A stretch of DNA of 64,000 bases from Blastococcus sp. TF02A-26 (GTDB taxonomy: Bacteria > Actinomycetota > Actinomycetes > Mycobacteriales > Geodermatophilaceae), in NCBI RefSeq assembly GCF_003319125.1, contig NZ_QOHG01000001.1, positions 62,001-126,000 on the forward strand, written 5' to 3'. The first letter of the stretch is position 1. Every line of letters begins with the position of its first letter. The notes under the pieces are model-generated. The model was not told the DNA's origin. It saw only the letters and a program-made list of their open reading frames with translations, and did no database searches. Shown here piece by piece: positions 55,036-62,873 of the stretch. Both the position numbers and the translations under genes were made by a program.

Positions 55036-55212
55036 GCGGGGATCATGCCGGGCCCGGTGTCCCGGAGGACAGGGCTCGGTGTCCCGTCGGAGCCGGGATG
55101 GGGAGCGGGAGAAGAGGACCGCGGCGGCCCTGGCCGCCCAGGACGCCGTCGCCCGACGGTGGGCCGCGGCGGCGCCAGGAGGCGCCGCACCCGCACCCCT
55201 CCCGGAGGACCG

Positions 55213-55851
55213 ATGTCCCTGAACGTCACCCCGCCCCCTGCCCGCACCGACGTGCCGCCGGCCGCCTCGGCCCGGCCGGCGCCGGCGACGCCGGTCCGGC
55301 TGGCCGGCCTGGCCACGGCGGCCGGTGCCGCCTCGTGGGCGGTCGGCACCCTGGTCTTCGAGCTCGACCCGGTGTCCGACGACTTCCCGCTGCTCTACAA
55401 GGCCAGCTCGCTGCTGTTCCAGCTGGGGCTGGTCGCGCTGGTCGCGGTCCAGCTGAGGACCCGGGCCACCGGGACCGGCCGGCTGGCGCGCGGCTTCCTG
55501 CACGCCGAGCACGTGATGCTCGGGCTGGCGATCGCCTCCTCGCTGCAGTGGATGGTCGCGCCCGACCTGTCGGAGAACGCCTTCTTCCTGGCGCTGGACC
55601 TCTTCTGGCCGCTGTCGATGCTGGGCATGGCGGCCATCGGCATCCGCATCGCCGTCGCCGGCCGGTGGCGGGGTGCGGCGCGGGTGTGGCCGGCGATCGC
55701 CGAGACGTGGGCGCTGGTCATGTTCCCGGCGATGGCGGTGCTCGGCGAGGACACGGCCACCTACGTCTCGGCCGGTCACCTGCTCCTGGGCTACACGGCG
55801 CTGGGCCTGATCCTGGCCGTGCGGCCGGAGCTGACCGGCGCACGCGACTGA
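55213..55851 (+). CDS. Hypothetical membrane protein
   Basis: The 212-residue protein starts at an ATG four bases after GGAGGA. After a Pro/Ala-rich N-terminus it has about five to six membrane helices ('LAGLATAAGAASWAVGTLVF', 'LLFQLGLVALVAVQL', 'FLALDLFWPLSMLGMAAIGI', 'AGHLLLGYTALGLILAV'). I do not recognise the family. It is divergent from the sensor kinase (177-base gap) and could be its regulatory target. Confidence 0.78.
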   Translation: MSLNVTPPPARTDVPPAASARPAPATPVRLAGLATAAGAASWAVGTLVFELDPVSDDFPLLYKASSLLFQLGLVALVAVQLRTRATGTGRLARGFLHAEHVMLGLAIASSLQWMVAPDLSENAFFLALDLFWPLSMLGMAAIGIRIAVAGRWRGAARVWPAIAETWALVMFPAMAVLGEDTATYVSAGHLLLGYTALGLILAVRPELTGARD

Positions 55852-55876
55852 GCGACGGGCGAGGAGACTCTCCTGC

Positions 55877-56341
55877 ATGACCGCCCCCGACGGACCGCTG
55901 CCCGACGTCTGGTTCACCCGCGACCTGCCGGTGCTGCGGGCGATCGCCCGGCTGGTGGACGGGCCGGAGCACGGGGCGTCGCCCTACCTGCTCGGGGCGG
56001 TGGTGCCGGCCAGCGGCCTGCCCAAGGCCGAGGTGGTCGCGGCGGCGAAGGCGCTGGCGTCGGCTGGTTACATCGAGCCGCTGACCAACCACGCCGGGGA
56101 CATCGTGCGGATCACCGCCATCTCGGCGGAGGCCCGCCGGCTGGCCGGCCTCTGGCCCACCCCGCGGGGGGAGTGGGAGCGACTGCTCGAGCAGCTGCGG
56201 GTCCGGGCGGCCTCCGCGCCCACCGACGTGGAGCGGCAGCGCTGGCAGGCCCTCGCCGACGCGGCCGACGCCGTCGGGGAGGACGCCGGCGCCCTGCTCA
56301 TGCAGGCGCTGGTCGGCGGCTACGTCCCGCGGGCCCGCTGA
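55877..56341 (+). CDS. Hypothetical protein, probable winged-helix fold
   Basis: The 154-residue protein has the pattern of a winged helix in the first half ('LRAIARLVDG', 'KAEVVAAAKALASAGYIEPL', 'DIVRITAISAEARRLAGL') followed by a helical C-terminus ('WERLLEQLRVRAASAPTDVE'). No receiver or ligand domain is seen. It lies 25 bases after the membrane-protein gene on the same strand. DNA binding is possible but unproven. Confidence 0.78.
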   Translation: MTAPDGPLPDVWFTRDLPVLRAIARLVDGPEHGASPYLLGAVVPASGLPKAEVVAAAKALASAGYIEPLTNHAGDIVRITAISAEARRLAGLWPTPRGEWERLLEQLRVRAASAPTDVERQRWQALADAADAVGEDAGALLMQALVGGYVPRAR

Positions 56342-56368
56342 GCCCGGGTACCGCACCCCGCACAGCAC

Positions 56369-56403
56369 AGCGCCCCCGCCCGGCGATGCCGGACGGGGGC
56401 GCT
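56369..56403 (-). terminator. Terminator after cspA
   Basis: AGCGCCCCCGCCCGGC (56369-56384) pairs with 56388-56403 with one mismatch and a GAT loop. It lies 20 bases after the cspA stop on the minus strand and just after the convergent winged-helix gene, so may serve both. Confidence 0.8.
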
Positions 56404-56422
56404 GCGGACTGATCGGGGAGGA

Positions 56423-56626
56423 TCAGAGGGGGGTGACGTTCGCCGCCTGCGGGCCCTTCTGGCCCTGCTCGATGTCGAACGCGATCCGCTGGCCCTCGTC
56501 GAGCGAGCGGTACCCGCTGGTCTGGATGGCCGAGTAGTGGACGAAGACGTCCGGTCCGCCACCGTCGGGGGTGGCGAAGCCGAACCCCTTCTCAGCGTTG
56601 AACCACTTCACTGTTCCTTCGGGCAT
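56423..56626 (-). CDS. cspA: Cold-shock protein
   Basis: The 67-residue protein has the complete cold-shock fold: '[19 protein letters not shown]' with RNP1 (KGFGFA), and RNP2 in VFVHYSAI. It binds single-stranded RNA/DNA as a chaperone. The ATG is preceded by AGGAACAG. A terminator follows. The 218 bases upstream contain no gene; cold-shock genes often have long leaders, but I did not identify a structure here. Confidence 0.96.
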   Translation of the reverse strand: MPEGTVKWFNAEKGFGFATPDGGGPDVFVHYSAIQTSGYRSLDEGQRIAFDIEQGQKGPQAANVTPL

Positions 56627-56844
56627 TGCTCGCTCCTAGCTGCGATGGTGCATCGGGGTCCTGCCATATCGCAGGGCCTTCCCGACGACCCAGACACTAG
56701 CCGTTCGGACCGGTCCGGGGGAGCGCCGCCCGCCTCCGGCTTCTTGCGCCGATCCTGCGGATTCCCGGCGGGACCCCTGCGTCGCGGCCCGGAGAGTCGT
56801 CCCTGCCGGAGGAGCCGGCCACGGACACGCAGGGAGCACCCGTC

Positions 56845-57111
56845 ATGGACATCACCGCCCTCATCACCGCCGAGCCGCAGCCGCTGGCCCTCGTCGACGT
56901 CGACGACCTGGAGGACGGCGACCTCGCCGCCCGCCTGGCCGAGATCGCCATGCCGGCCGTCGCCGCGCCGCGCCGGATCGGGTACCTGCCGGTCGCCGAG
57001 CGGCAGGCCGGGGTGGACGCGGTGCTCGCGGCCCGGGCCGTCGTCCGGGACGGTGGGGACGCGGTCTCGGCGCACCGGCTGGGTGCCGGCGCTGCCGCTC
57101 TGGTCGCCTGA
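56845..57111 (+). CDS. Small hypothetical protein
   Basis: An 88-residue frame starts at ATG with GGGAG eight bases upstream. The product is acidic at first ('ALVDVDDLEDGDLAARLAEI') and Ala-rich at the end. No signal, membrane segment or motif is recognised. The ribosome site and position among small stress-type genes give moderate support. Confidence 0.5.
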   Translation: MDITALITAEPQPLALVDVDDLEDGDLAARLAEIAMPAVAAPRRIGYLPVAERQAGVDAVLAARAVVRDGGDAVSAHRLGAGAAALVA

Positions 57112-57338
57112 GCCCGACGCCCGTCGTGCGGGCCGGGTCGCGGCCAGCGGTGGACCGGGCAGCTGGCCATCCACCCCGCCGGCGCGCGGGCCGAGCGCCA
57201 GCACGTCGCCGACCCGGTCCCGCTCCGCGGGCCCGCCGGCCGCGTGACGATCGTGTGACGACGGGTCCGCGACCGTATCGCCGGCAAGGGCCCGGGTAGC
57301 GCCTCCTCGACCCCACTGGGATAGAGAAGGAGGCACTC

Positions 57339-57500
57339 GTGCTCGGCTTCATCGCACTGCTGCTGGGCGTCTGGCTGGCGTTCGTCGTCATCGGGGCGGT
57401 CGTCGAGGGGCTGTTCTGGCTGCTCGTCATCGGCGCCGTCCTGTTCGTCGCCACCGCCGCGTTCGGCTGGGTTCGCCGCAAGGCCGGCACCCGGGTCTGA
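57339..57500 (+). CDS. Very small membrane protein
   Basis: A 53-residue frame starts at GTG five bases after GAAGGAGG. Two hydrophobic segments fill it ('LGFIALLLGVWLAFVVIGAV' and 'LFWLLVIGAVLFVATAAFGW'), with a basic tail VRRKAGTRV. This resembles tiny actinobacterial membrane proteins of the lmo0937/hydrophobic-protein type. Function unknown. The GlsB/YeaQ-type gene follows 27 bases later and is probably co-transcribed. Confidence 0.7.
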   Translation: MLGFIALLLGVWLAFVVIGAVVEGLFWLLVIGAVLFVATAAFGWVRRKAGTRV

Positions 57501-57527
57501 CGGCGACGAGGGAGAGGAGACCGAGTC

Positions 57528-57800
57528 ATGGAGGTCACCGGACTGGTCACGGCCCTGGTCATCGGCCTGGTCATCGGCGCGCTGGGCCGTCTCGTCGTGC
57601 CCGGCCGGCAGCGGATCGCCCTGTGGCAGACCCTGCTCGTCGGCGTGGCCGCCGCGGTGCTCGGAACCCTGGTGGCCACCGCGCTCGGCGTGGCCGACAC
57701 CCGGGGCGTCGACTGGATCGAGCTCGCGTTCCAGGTCGGCTTCGCCGCGCTCGGGGTGGGCGCCGTCGCGGGTACCTCGGGACGGCGCACCCGCGTCTGA
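57528..57800 (+). CDS. GlsB/YeaQ/YmgE-like small membrane protein
   Basis: The 90-residue protein has three membrane segments: 'VTGLVTALVIGLVIGALGRL', the segment after 'LLVGVAAAVLGTLVATALG', and 'FQVGFAALGVGAVAG'. The 'IGALGRLVVPG' stretch after helix 1 is the family hallmark. Members are linked to stress and transglycosylase-associated functions, not well understood. GGAGAGGAG upstream supports the ATG. It is convergent with the STAS gene. Confidence 0.82.
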   Translation: MEVTGLVTALVIGLVIGALGRLVVPGRQRIALWQTLLVGVAAAVLGTLVATALGVADTRGVDWIELAFQVGFAALGVGAVAGTSGRRTRV

Positions 57801-57812
57801 GAGCCGGCAGGG

Positions 57813-58079
57813 TCAGTCCAGCGGCGGCCGGACCACGAGTTCGGCGCCGCGGGCGGCCACCACCCGCTCGACGTCGCGCAGCACGTGGACCCCCGCCGGA
57901 TCGGTCCCGCGGACGTCGCCGAGGTCGACGAGGACCCGGCGGTGGCCGCCGCGGAACAGGCTCTCCACGGTGCCGCGCAGCAGGTCGGCGCCCTGAGAGG
58001 TGAGGTGCCCGCTCACGCGGACCGAGCCGCGGCGGACGTCGACGACCTCGTGCATGGCGGGGGCGGGGCGAGTGGTCAT
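57813..58079 (-). CDS. STAS-domain protein lacking the phosphoacceptor serine
   Basis: The 88-residue protein is a single STAS domain: 'GSVRVSGHLTSQGADLLRGT' and 'HRRVLVDLGDVRGTDPAGVH'. In SpoIIAA/RsbV proteins the loop reads DSSG; here it is DPAG, so both serines are absent and kinase control by phosphorylation is unlikely. It may act as an unregulated anti-sigma-factor antagonist or bind another ligand. It is a single gene, convergent with the GlsB-like gene. Confidence 0.82.
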   Translation of the reverse strand: MTTRPAPAMHEVVDVRRGSVRVSGHLTSQGADLLRGTVESLFRGGHRRVLVDLGDVRGTDPAGVHVLRDVERVVAARGAELVVRPPLD

Positions 58080-58160
58080 GCTCCCGAGCCTGGCACCGGT
58101 GGCGGCCCCGAGGGGCTCCTCCGACGACTCGTCACGTGCTCGTCATGTCCGGGGCGCTGC

Positions 58161-58757
58161 TCAGGGAGGCGGGGCGACCAGCAGCGCGGCGTAGTCCGGA
58201 GCGGTGAGCGGCCGGGTGGTCAGCTCGCCGGTGGGCAGTGGCGCCTCCAGCGGCTCCCCGTCCTGCGTCAGGAGCACCGCCGCGACGCCGGGGAGGGTGG
58301 CCGCCGTCAGCACGATCTGGCCCACGGCGAGCCGGCTCTCCTGGCCGGTGGGCGGCTCTCCGGGCCCGGTCAGGTCGAGGGTCACGGTGTCGCCGTCGAC
58401 CGCGGTGACCGTCAGCCCGGTGCCCGGGGCGAGCACGGTCGTCAGCCCACCGGCCCGCTCCTCGGCGGTCGGCCCCGCCGCGAGGTGGCCGAGCAGGTCC
58501 TGCAGCCGGTCGGACACCCCGGTGCCGGTCACCTCCCGGCCACTGGGCACCAGGACGTCGTCCGGGCCGAGGAGGTAGACCTGCGTCCCCGCCCCCTGCG
58601 GTTCGGACGACGAGGCGGGCGGGGTGGGCGGGGATGACAGCAGCCCGTAGGGGACCTCGGAGGTCGGGATCGTCTCGGCGTCCCCGCCGCTGGGCAGCCC
58701 GCACCCGGTGAGCACCGCGAGCCCGGCGGCCACCAGCAGCCGGGCGGTGCGCCTCAC
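58161..58757 (-). CDS. GerMN-domain lipoprotein of a two-component operon
   Basis: The 198-residue product has a lipoprotein signal (lipobox LTGC near residue 19), a Ser/Pro linker, and a GerMN-like domain ('TQVYLLGPDDVLVPSGREV', 'DGDTVTLDLTGPG', 'LAVGQIVLTAATLPGVAAVL'). The GTG overlaps the sensor-kinase stop (GTGA), so it is the third gene of the regulator-kinase-lipoprotein operon. Similar outer lipoproteins (LpqB, CseA) modulate the kinase next to them; such a role is inferred. Confidence 0.87.
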   Translation of the reverse strand: MRRTARLLVAAGLAVLTGCGLPSGGDAETIPTSEVPYGLLSSPPTPPASSSEPQGAGTQVYLLGPDDVLVPSGREVTGTGVSDRLQDLLGHLAAGPTAEERAGGLTTVLAPGTGLTVTAVDGDTVTLDLTGPGEPPTGQESRLAVGQIVLTAATLPGVAAVLLTQDGEPLEAPLPTGELTTRPLTAPDYAALLVAPPP

Positions 58758-60121
58758 GACTCCGCCAGGGGGAGGGAGAGGCTGAGGCGGGCACCGCCGC
58801 CGGGGCTCGTGGTGCACCACGCCGAGCCGCCGTGCCGCGCGGCGATGTCGGCGACGATCGCCAGGCCGAGCCCCGCCCCGGCCAGGGACCCGCGCGCGGC
58901 CCCCGAGCCGCGGGCGAACCGCTCGAAGACGCGGGCGCGATCCTCGGGTGGGATCCCCGGCCCGTCGTCGTCGACGCTGAGGACCACGGCGTCGTCCCCG
59001 CGCTCGACCCGCACCGCACTCGGCCCGCCGCCGTGCCGGTCGGCGTTGTCGAGGAGGTTGCGCACGGCGCGCTCCAGCCACAGCTTGTCGCCGCGGACGA
59101 CGGCCGGCTCCCCGGTCGTGTGCAGGAGCCCGGCGGGCCGGCCGGTGACGGCGAGGACCTCCCGTACCAGCGCCGGCACGCTCACCGGGTCGCGCCCGGG
59201 AGCGAGCGGGGCGTCGTCGAGGCGGGCCAGCTCCAGCAGGTCGTCCAGCGTGGCCCGGAAGCGGGCCAGCTGCTGCTCCACGAGGTCGAGCGCCTGCGCG
59301 CCGCGGGGGCTGAGCTCGTGCCGCCGGGCGGCGACGACCTCCACGCTCGTGACGAGGCTGGTGAGCGGGCTGCGCAGCTCGTGGCTGACGTCGGCGACGA
59401 AGCGCGCGTCCCGCTCGATGCGGGCCGACAGCGCGTCGACCATGGCGTTGAAGCTGCCGACGATGGCGACCAGGTCCGGGTCGTCCGTGGCCGGGAGCCG
59501 GGTGGTGAGCTCGCCGGAGGCGATCCGGGTGGCCGCGCCCGCCACCTGCTCCAGCGGAAGCACGACCCGGCGGCTGGCCCACAGGCCGGACGCCGCGCCG
59601 GCCGCGGTGGCGACGAGCGCGCCGGCGCCCAGCACCCAGGACAGCGTGCGGAGCACCGAGTGCAGCTCGGCCAGCGGGACGATCTCGTAGACGTCGAGGT
59701 CGGGGCCGGCCACGGGGATCCCGATGACCAGCCGGGGGCCGGCGGGGGAGTCGTCGAGCACCCGGCCGGCGGACCCGTCCTCGACGATGCGCCGCAGCGA
59801 CGCCGGCACGTCCCGCGTGCCGACGTCCAGGCCGGTCGAGTACCAGGACCCGCCGCTGCGGACGACGACGTCGGCGCCGTCGGTGGAGACCTCGGCGAGG
59901 ACGTCGTCCACCTCGACGCCGGCGGTGCCCAGCCGGCTGCGCAGGAAGTCGGCGTCCAGGTAGGCCTCGGCGGTGGCGGCGTCCTCCTGCTGGTCGAGCA
60001 GGTACCCGCGGGCCAGGAGGAAGGTGGTGGCGGCCAGGACGGCGGAGACGAGCAGCGCGCCGGCGCCGAAGGCGACGACGATGCGGGCGCGCAGGCCGCG
60101 GGGCCCGGCGCGGAACCTCAC
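58754..60121 (-). CDS. HAMP-type sensor histidine kinase
   Basis: The protein of about 455 residues has two membrane helices (about 14-38 and 175-200) enclosing an outer sensor of about 135 residues, a HAMP domain ('VLPLEQVAGAATRIASGELT'), the phosphorylation site FVADVSHELRSPLTS, and the ATPase boxes (NLLDNADRH, VDDDGPGI, GAGLGLAIVADIA). The GTG overlaps the stop of the response regulator (GTGA). It is cotranscribed with a GerMN lipoprotein. It resembles CseC/MtrB-type kinases for envelope stress. In the present sequence the regulator frame runs into it without a stop, because of the frameshift described for the next entry. Confidence 0.93.
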   Translation of the reverse strand: MRFRAGPRGLRARIVVAFGAGALLVSAVLAATTFLLARGYLLDQQEDAATAEAYLDADFLRSRLGTAGVEVDDVLAEVSTDGADVVVRSGGSWYSTGLDVGTRDVPASLRRIVEDGSAGRVLDDSPAGPRLVIGIPVAGPDLDVYEIVPLAELHSVLRTLSWVLGAGALVATAAGAASGLWASRRVVLPLEQVAGAATRIASGELTTRLPATDDPDLVAIVGSFNAMVDALSARIERDARFVADVSHELRSPLTSLVTSVEVVAARRHELSPRGAQALDLVEQQLARFRATLDDLLELARLDDAPLAPGRDPVSVPALVREVLAVTGRPAGLLHTTGEPAVVRGDKLWLERAVRNLLDNADRHGGGPSAVRVERGDDAVVLSVDDDGPGIPPEDRARVFERFARGSGAARGSLAGAGLGLAIVADIAARHGGSAWCTTSPGGGARLSLSLPLAES

Positions 60122-60826
60122 TGCGGGTCCAGCCGGTAGCCCAGTCCGCGGACGGTCACGACGAGCTCGGGCGCGCCCGGGTCCAGCTCCACCTTGGTGC
60201 GCAGCCGGCGGATGTGGACGTCGACGATCCGCTCGTCGCCGAAGTAGCCGTGCTGCCACACCCGCTCCAGCAGCTCGGGGCGGCTCAGGACCCGGCCGGG
60301 GACGGCGGCCAGCTCGCACAGCAGCCGGAACTCGGTCACGGTCAGCGGGAGCTGGGCGTCGCCCCGGGAGGCGGTGCCGGCCGCGGCCCGCAGGACCAGG
60401 GGTGCCGGCGGGCGGCTGTCCAGGACCACCTCGCGCGGCCGCCCCTCGTCGGCGGAGCCCGCGCCGGCCCTCCGCCGCAGTGCCCCGCAGGCGGGCGGTG
60501 ATCTCCTTGACCGCGAACGGCTTGGTCACGTAGTCGTCGGCGCCGGCCTCGAGGGCGGCGACGATGTCCTGGGTGTCGGCCCTCGCGCTGACGACGATGA
60601 TCGGCAGGTCGTGTGCCCGCCGGACGTGGCGGACGACGCCGTAGCCGTCCATCCGGCCGAGCATCAGGTCCAGCAGCATCACGTCGGGCGGGTCGCGGTC
60701 AACCTGGCCGCAGGCGTCCTCGCCGTCGACCGCCTCGGCGACGTCGTAGCCCTCGTCCTCCAGGGCCCACCGCAGCGCGGTGCGGATGTGGTCGTCGTCC
60801 TCGACGACGAGCAGGCGCGGGGACAC
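60118..60826 (-). pseudogene. OmpR-family response regulator, interrupted by a frameshift
   Basis: The receiver starts at GTG 60826 ('PRLLVVEDDDHIRTALRWAL', phosphoacceptor Asp in VMLLDLMLG, Lys in YVTKPF) and ends at 'EITARLR'. The winged-helix effector ('LPLTVTEFRLLCELAAVPGR', 'RVWQHGYFGDERIVDVHIRR') is in another frame and ends at 60118. The frames join if one base is removed from the CCCC run at 60483-60486 (GGGG on the coding strand). The 709-base length is one more than a multiple of three. Either a sequencing error or a real mutation; if real, the DNA-binding domain is lost. Confidence 0.88.
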
Positions 60827-60905
60827 GACCGTCCATGCTGCCACCGGTCCGGCGCGGGGACCGGTCCGGCGGCGGACCGTCACGGAACCGCAAAGGTGCG
60901 GCCGG

Positions 60906-61325
60906 TCAGCCCGCCGGCGGCCGCAGGCGGTCGTCGGGGATGACGGCCACGCCGAGGATCTCGATGAGGGCCTCGGGCTGCCACAGCGCCGTGCAGCCGA
61001 TGCCGGCCATCGCCGGGTAGACCGGCCCGGCGAGCTCCCGCCAGACGCGCCCGATCTCGCGGCCGTGCGCCTGGTAGTCGGGGATGTCGGTCAGGTAGAT
61101 GGTCACCGTCACCAGGTCCTCCGGGCGGCCGCCTGCCTCGCGGAGCGTGGTGAGCAGGTTGCCGAACGCCTGCCGGAACTGCTCGACGATGCCGCCCTCG
61201 ACGATCCGCATGTCCGCGTCCAGAGCGGTCTGGCCGCCCAGGTAGAGGGTGTTGCCGGCCAGCGTCCCGTGCGAGTAGCCGCTGGGCGCGGGCAGGGCGG
61301 CCGGGTTCACCGGGATGGGGTGCAT
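60906..61325 (-). CDS. Rid-family protein, atypical
   Basis: The 139-residue protein has the Rid fold: 'GYSHGTLAGNTLYLGGQTAL', 'EQFRQAFGNLLTTLREAGG', 'LVTVTIYLTDIPDY'. In enamine/imine deaminases of the RidA type a conserved Arg follows YPA (E. coli Arg105); here the residue is Met ('YPAMAGIG'), so classic deaminase activity is doubtful. The ATG has GGAGG four bases upstream. It is divergent from the cupin-thioesterase-ligase set and could act in the same pathway. Confidence 0.87.
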   Translation of the reverse strand: MHPIPVNPAALPAPSGYSHGTLAGNTLYLGGQTALDADMRIVEGGIVEQFRQAFGNLLTTLREAGGRPEDLVTVTIYLTDIPDYQAHGREIGRVWRELAGPVYPAMAGIGCTALWQPEALIEILGVAVIPDDRLRPPAG

Positions 61326-61368
61326 TCCGCCTCCATGGACTCGGGGACCGACGGCGCCGGACCGCGTA

Positions 61369-61396
61369 TTGACATCCTGTGACGACGGTGAAGAAT
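61369..61396 (+). promoter_or_regulatory. Probable promoter of the cupin operon
   Basis: A perfect -35 TTGACA (61369-61374) is followed 16 bases later by AAGAAT (4 of 6 matches to TATAAT). It lies about 40 bases before the cupin ATG. This is unusually AT-rich for the window, which supports a real SigA promoter. Confidence 0.6.
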
Positions 61397-61436
61397 AGGG
61401 CATACACCCGATCGGGCGACACCCCGAGGAGCCGAC

Positions 61437-61925
61437 ATGCAGCCCAGCGACGACGACCTCCTCCTGCCGGACGGGGACAACTCGAGGTACGCCGACGACC
61501 GCGGGCTCGTCGTCCCGTACGTGACCCGGGGTGGGCTGGAGTCGCTGAGGACGGGCCAGTCGGAGGGCGCCTCCCGCATCGCCGGCGTGAGCCCGGAGCA
61601 CACCCCCGCCACCCGGATCTGGTTCGGCAAGGTCAGCAACGAGCCCGGCTACCGCTCCGTCCCGCACCACCACGGCGTGGCCGAGACCGGTGGCTACGTG
61701 CTGTCGGGCCGGGCCCGCATCTACTTCGGCGAGAAGTACGAGGACTACATCGACATGGAGGAGGGCGACTGGGTCTTCGTGCCGCCGTACATGCCGCACG
61801 TCGAGTGCAACCTCGACCGCAACCGGCCGCTCACCTGGATGACCACGCGGACGCCGGACAACATCGTGGTGAACCTGGCCGACGTCGCCGACGCCGCGCT
61901 CAAGCACTGGGCCGACCGCCCGTGA
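61437..61925 (+). CDS. Cupin-domain protein
   Basis: The 162-residue protein has one cupin core: motif 1 'VPHHHGVAETGGYVLSGRAR' with three His and a Glu, and motif 2 'MEEGDWVFVPPYMPHVECN' with the closing His, a full metal site. A dioxygenase or isomerase role is possible; small cupins like this occur in aromatic-acid clusters. GAGGAG precedes the ATG. Its stop overlaps the GTG of the thioesterase gene. Confidence 0.85.
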   Translation: MQPSDDDLLLPDGDNSRYADDRGLVVPYVTRGGLESLRTGQSEGASRIAGVSPEHTPATRIWFGKVSNEPGYRSVPHHHGVAETGGYVLSGRARIYFGEKYEDYIDMEEGDWVFVPPYMPHVECNLDRNRPLTWMTTRTPDNIVVNLADVADAALKHWADRP

Positions 61926-62839
61926 GCGGGTCGCCCACCTCCGCCGTCTTCACCGCCGCCGTCACCCTCGACGAGCGCCGGCCGGAGCACCTCGACGTCG
62001 CCTACGCCGCGACGACGCAGCCGTGCCCGTGGCCCAAGGCCTACGGCGGGGACCTCGTCGCGGCGGCGGCGGCCGCGGCGATGCGGACGGTCCCGGACGC
62101 CGGCGACGGCGCGAAGTCCATGCACTCCATGCACTCGTACTTCATGCGCCCGGCCGACATCGGCGCCGAGGTGGTCTACGAGGTGGAGGTGCTGCGCGAC
62201 GGCCGCGGCTACAGCACCCGCCAGGTGCGCGGCTACCAGAACGGCAAGCCGGTCTACGTCGCGCTGGCCTCGTTCGCCGCGGGGGAGTCGGGCGGCAGCT
62301 ACGCCGTCGAGCCGCCCGCGGTGCCGGACCCGGAGACGCTGCCGTCCGCCGCGGAGTACCTCGCCGACCGCTCGGGCGGCTCGATGACCGAGGTGTCCAA
62401 GGCCTACTGGATGGGTGGCCGCAGCTTCGACATGCGGCACGTCCCCGGCCCGGTCTACCTGACCGTCGAGGGGGAGCGGGCGCCGCACCAGGCGATCTGG
62501 GTCCGCCCGTTCGACGCCCTCCGCGAGGTGCCCGGGCTCTCCCGGGCCCAGCGCGACCTCGCCGCCCTGGCCTACGTCTGCGACTACACGATCCTCGAGC
62601 CGGTCCTGCGGGTGCTCGACCTGCCGTGGGCCCGCGAGGACCTGGTCACCGCCAGCCTCGACCACGCGATGTGGTTCCACGAGGTCCCCGCCGAGGGCGT
62701 CGTCGACGACTGGCTGCTCTACGCGCAGGACGCCGGCCACGCCGGCTCCGGCCGCGGCCTCGGTCAGGGCCGCTTCTTCACCCGCGACGGCCGCCAGCTG
62801 GCCACCGTCGTCCAGGAAGGCATGACCCGGCTCGTCTGA
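61922..62839 (+). CDS. Acyl-CoA thioesterase (TesB/type II)
   Basis: The 305-residue protein is a double hot-dog thioesterase. The N-terminal half has 'CPWPKAYGGDLVAAAAAAAM' and 'MHSMHSYFMRPADIGAEV'. The C-terminal half has 'VTASLDHAMWFHE' with the catalytic Asp, and 'GRGLGQGRFFTRDGRQLATV'. It hydrolyses acyl-CoA esters to free acid and CoA. The GTG overlaps the cupin stop (GTGA). With the CoA ligase after it, it may release or proofread CoA intermediates of the pathway. Confidence 0.92.
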   Translation: MSGSPTSAVFTAAVTLDERRPEHLDVAYAATTQPCPWPKAYGGDLVAAAAAAAMRTVPDAGDGAKSMHSMHSYFMRPADIGAEVVYEVEVLRDGRGYSTRQVRGYQNGKPVYVALASFAAGESGGSYAVEPPAVPDPETLPSAAEYLADRSGGSMTEVSKAYWMGGRSFDMRHVPGPVYLTVEGERAPHQAIWVRPFDALREVPGLSRAQRDLAALAYVCDYTILEPVLRVLDLPWAREDLVTASLDHAMWFHEVPAEGVVDDWLLYAQDAGHAGSGRGLGQGRFFTRDGRQLATVVQEGMTRLV

Positions 62840-62873
62840 CGCACCGCTCTCCTCGCCGCCGAGAGGAACCCCG

